Positions 6,700 to 7,513 of a DNA stretch of 7,513 bases are shown one piece after another. A program made the position numbers and the translations under genes. Each line of letters opens with the position of its first letter. Positions within the stretch are counted from its first letter, which is position 1. The notes beneath the pieces were generated by a model that saw nothing but the letters and a program-made list of their open reading frames with translations, was not told the origin of the DNA and searched no databases. This DNA comes from Holophagae bacterium. Its GTDB lineage: Bacteria; Acidobacteriota; Thermoanaerobaculia; Thermoanaerobaculales; Sulfomarinibacteraceae. Location of the stretch: the NCBI GenBank assembly GCA_030609785.1, contig JAUWTC010000112.1, positions 1-7,513 on the forward strand, given 5' to 3'.

Positions 6700-7513
6700 A
6701 TGAGGAAATATCTTGTTTTGGGTCTTGTTCTGGGTTTGGCGGCCGCGCCTGCAATGGCTGCCGATGAGTATTCCAATTTCAAAGACTGGGCGATTGCCAA
6801 CGGCCATGGGGGCGCCGGCGGCGAAGCCCAGGGGGATGTCATCGAGACATTTCCCGCATCATGGGCCGCTTCACCAATCGGTCTGGCCATTGACCACGGA
6901 GACACCAGCCGGGTGATTTTTTTTCACGAGGCCGGGGATACCACCCCAGGCATTTGGTTCGTCGACGTGGCCGCGGGCCATGCCGCGAGTTCTCTGACCT
7001 ACACCAAATTGGGCGGGCAAAATACCGACGGTGGCTCGGTTCGCCTCAGTGACGGCTACATTTACACCGCCGACTACAATGGTGACCTCAGCGCAATCGG
7101 TGACAATATCCACCTCTTTGACCGCAGCGGAAACACCGTGGCCTATTGGGAGACCGACGACGGGTTCACCGCAACACAATGCACGGGCGGCACGGTCGAC
7201 ACGATCATCGACGTCGCCGCGGATCCCGTGATCCCCGGCCTTGTCTACGCCACCAGTATCGGCACGAACGTCATCACGGTAATCGACCTGTCCGACACCA
7301 GCGGTGGCGCCGCTGCATCCAGCCCCTGTGCGATCACCGGCACCTTCCCAGCGCCCGCCGGAATCAGTAATCTCATCGCGATCGAATACGATCCCACCAA
7401 CGACGGCTACTGGATGTCGGATTATGGTTCAACCAATCTGGTCCTGGTGGCGAACGACGGCACCTTCGGCACGGTCATGGAGAGCTTTGCCTTCAACAGC
7501 GGCGCCGGATACA
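6700..7513 (+). CDS. Exported protein, beta-propeller-like repeats (3' end outside window)
   Basis: The reading frame is open from the ATG at 6700 to the window edge (271 whole codons), so the gene is cut by the window and not necessarily truncated in the genome. MRKYLVLGLVLGLAAAPAMA is a classical Sec signal peptide with an AMA cleavage site before residue 21. The mature part contains four blade-like segments of similar plan, each a hydrophobic strand, a Gly/Asp turn, an aromatic strand and then an I-x-x-hydrophobic-D or similar strand. They lie at about 59-91 (GLAIDHGD to GIWFVDV), 113-150 (VRLSDGYIYTADYNGD to IHLFDRSG), 168-199 (TIIDVAADP to VITVIDLSD) and 225-263 (LIAIEYDPTNDGYWMSDYG to NLVLVAND). 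This spacing of roughly 50 residues suggests a six- or seven-bladed beta-propeller of the YWTD/NHL/lactonase type; the fold is inferred and no enzyme activity is claimed. Two cysteines (Cys161, Cys210) could form a disulfide. It is acidic and Gly/Asp/Thr-rich, as exported proteins often are. A strong ribosome binding site and its own promoter candidate make it separate from the gene upstream. Confidence 0.85.
   Translation, partial: MRKYLVLGLVLGLAAAPAMAADEYSNFKDWAIANGHGGAGGEAQGDVIETFPASWAASPIGLAIDHGDTSRVIFFHEAGDTTPGIWFVDVAAGHAASSLTYTKLGGQNTDGGSVRLSDGYIYTADYNGDLSAIGDNIHLFDRSGNTVAYWETDDGFTATQCTGGTVDTIIDVAADPVIPGLVYATSIGTNVITVIDLSDTSGGAAASSPCAITGTFPAPAGISNLIAIEYDPTNDGYWMSDYGSTNLVLVANDGTFGTVMESFAFNSGAGY

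Overview
The window is GC-rich bacterial DNA with every supported gene on the + strand. It comes from a bacterium with a complete TCA-cycle 2-oxoglutarate dehydrogenase and Sec-exported proteins, most simply a Gram-negative. The exported proteins, the tandem 8-bp intergenic array and the C-terminal phrase PVELQSF suggest a lineage such as Acidobacteriota (Thermoanaerobaculia-like) or a neighbouring phylum. That placement is an impression from style, not a demonstrated assignment.

Region 1 (1-5376) is a tightly packed three-gene operon encoding the whole 2-oxoglutarate dehydrogenase complex: sucA (E1o, thiamine-diphosphate decarboxylase), sucB (E2o, lipoyl succinyltransferase core) and lpdA (E3, FAD dihydrolipoyl dehydrogenase). 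sucA and sucB overlap by four bases (ATGA). lpdA begins two bases after the sucB stop if the better-supported ATG is used. Together the three enzymes convert 2-oxoglutarate, CoA and NAD+ to succinyl-CoA, CO2 and NADH. All expected catalytic motifs are present. The operon promoter and any gene upstream lie outside the window.

Region 2 (5377-5571) is a non-coding gap with a lower GC look. It holds a long-arm inverted repeat, a strong short hairpin, a 10-bp palindrome and a candidate promoter with a consensus ribosome binding site.

Region 3 (5572-6411) is a monocistronic exported protein of 279 residues that resembles the secreted modules with a 'TTPN-hydrophobic-IAAxW-DL' motif (nidogen-like style). 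It ends abruptly after PVELQSFNVE and is followed by a textbook intrinsic terminator.

Region 4 (6412-6699) is a 288-base gap holding that terminator, an array of seven 8-bp units (four perfect, three degenerate), a three-arm palindrome/hairpin cluster, and an extended -10 promoter candidate.

Region 5 (6700-7513) is the first 271 codons of a second exported protein, cut by the window end, with four blade-like repeats suggestive of a beta-propeller.

I did not find a defence system, mobile element, CRISPR array or RNA gene. The operon is ordinary core metabolism. The material most worth a second look is the non-coding architecture in regions 2 and 4 and the two uncharacterised exported proteins.
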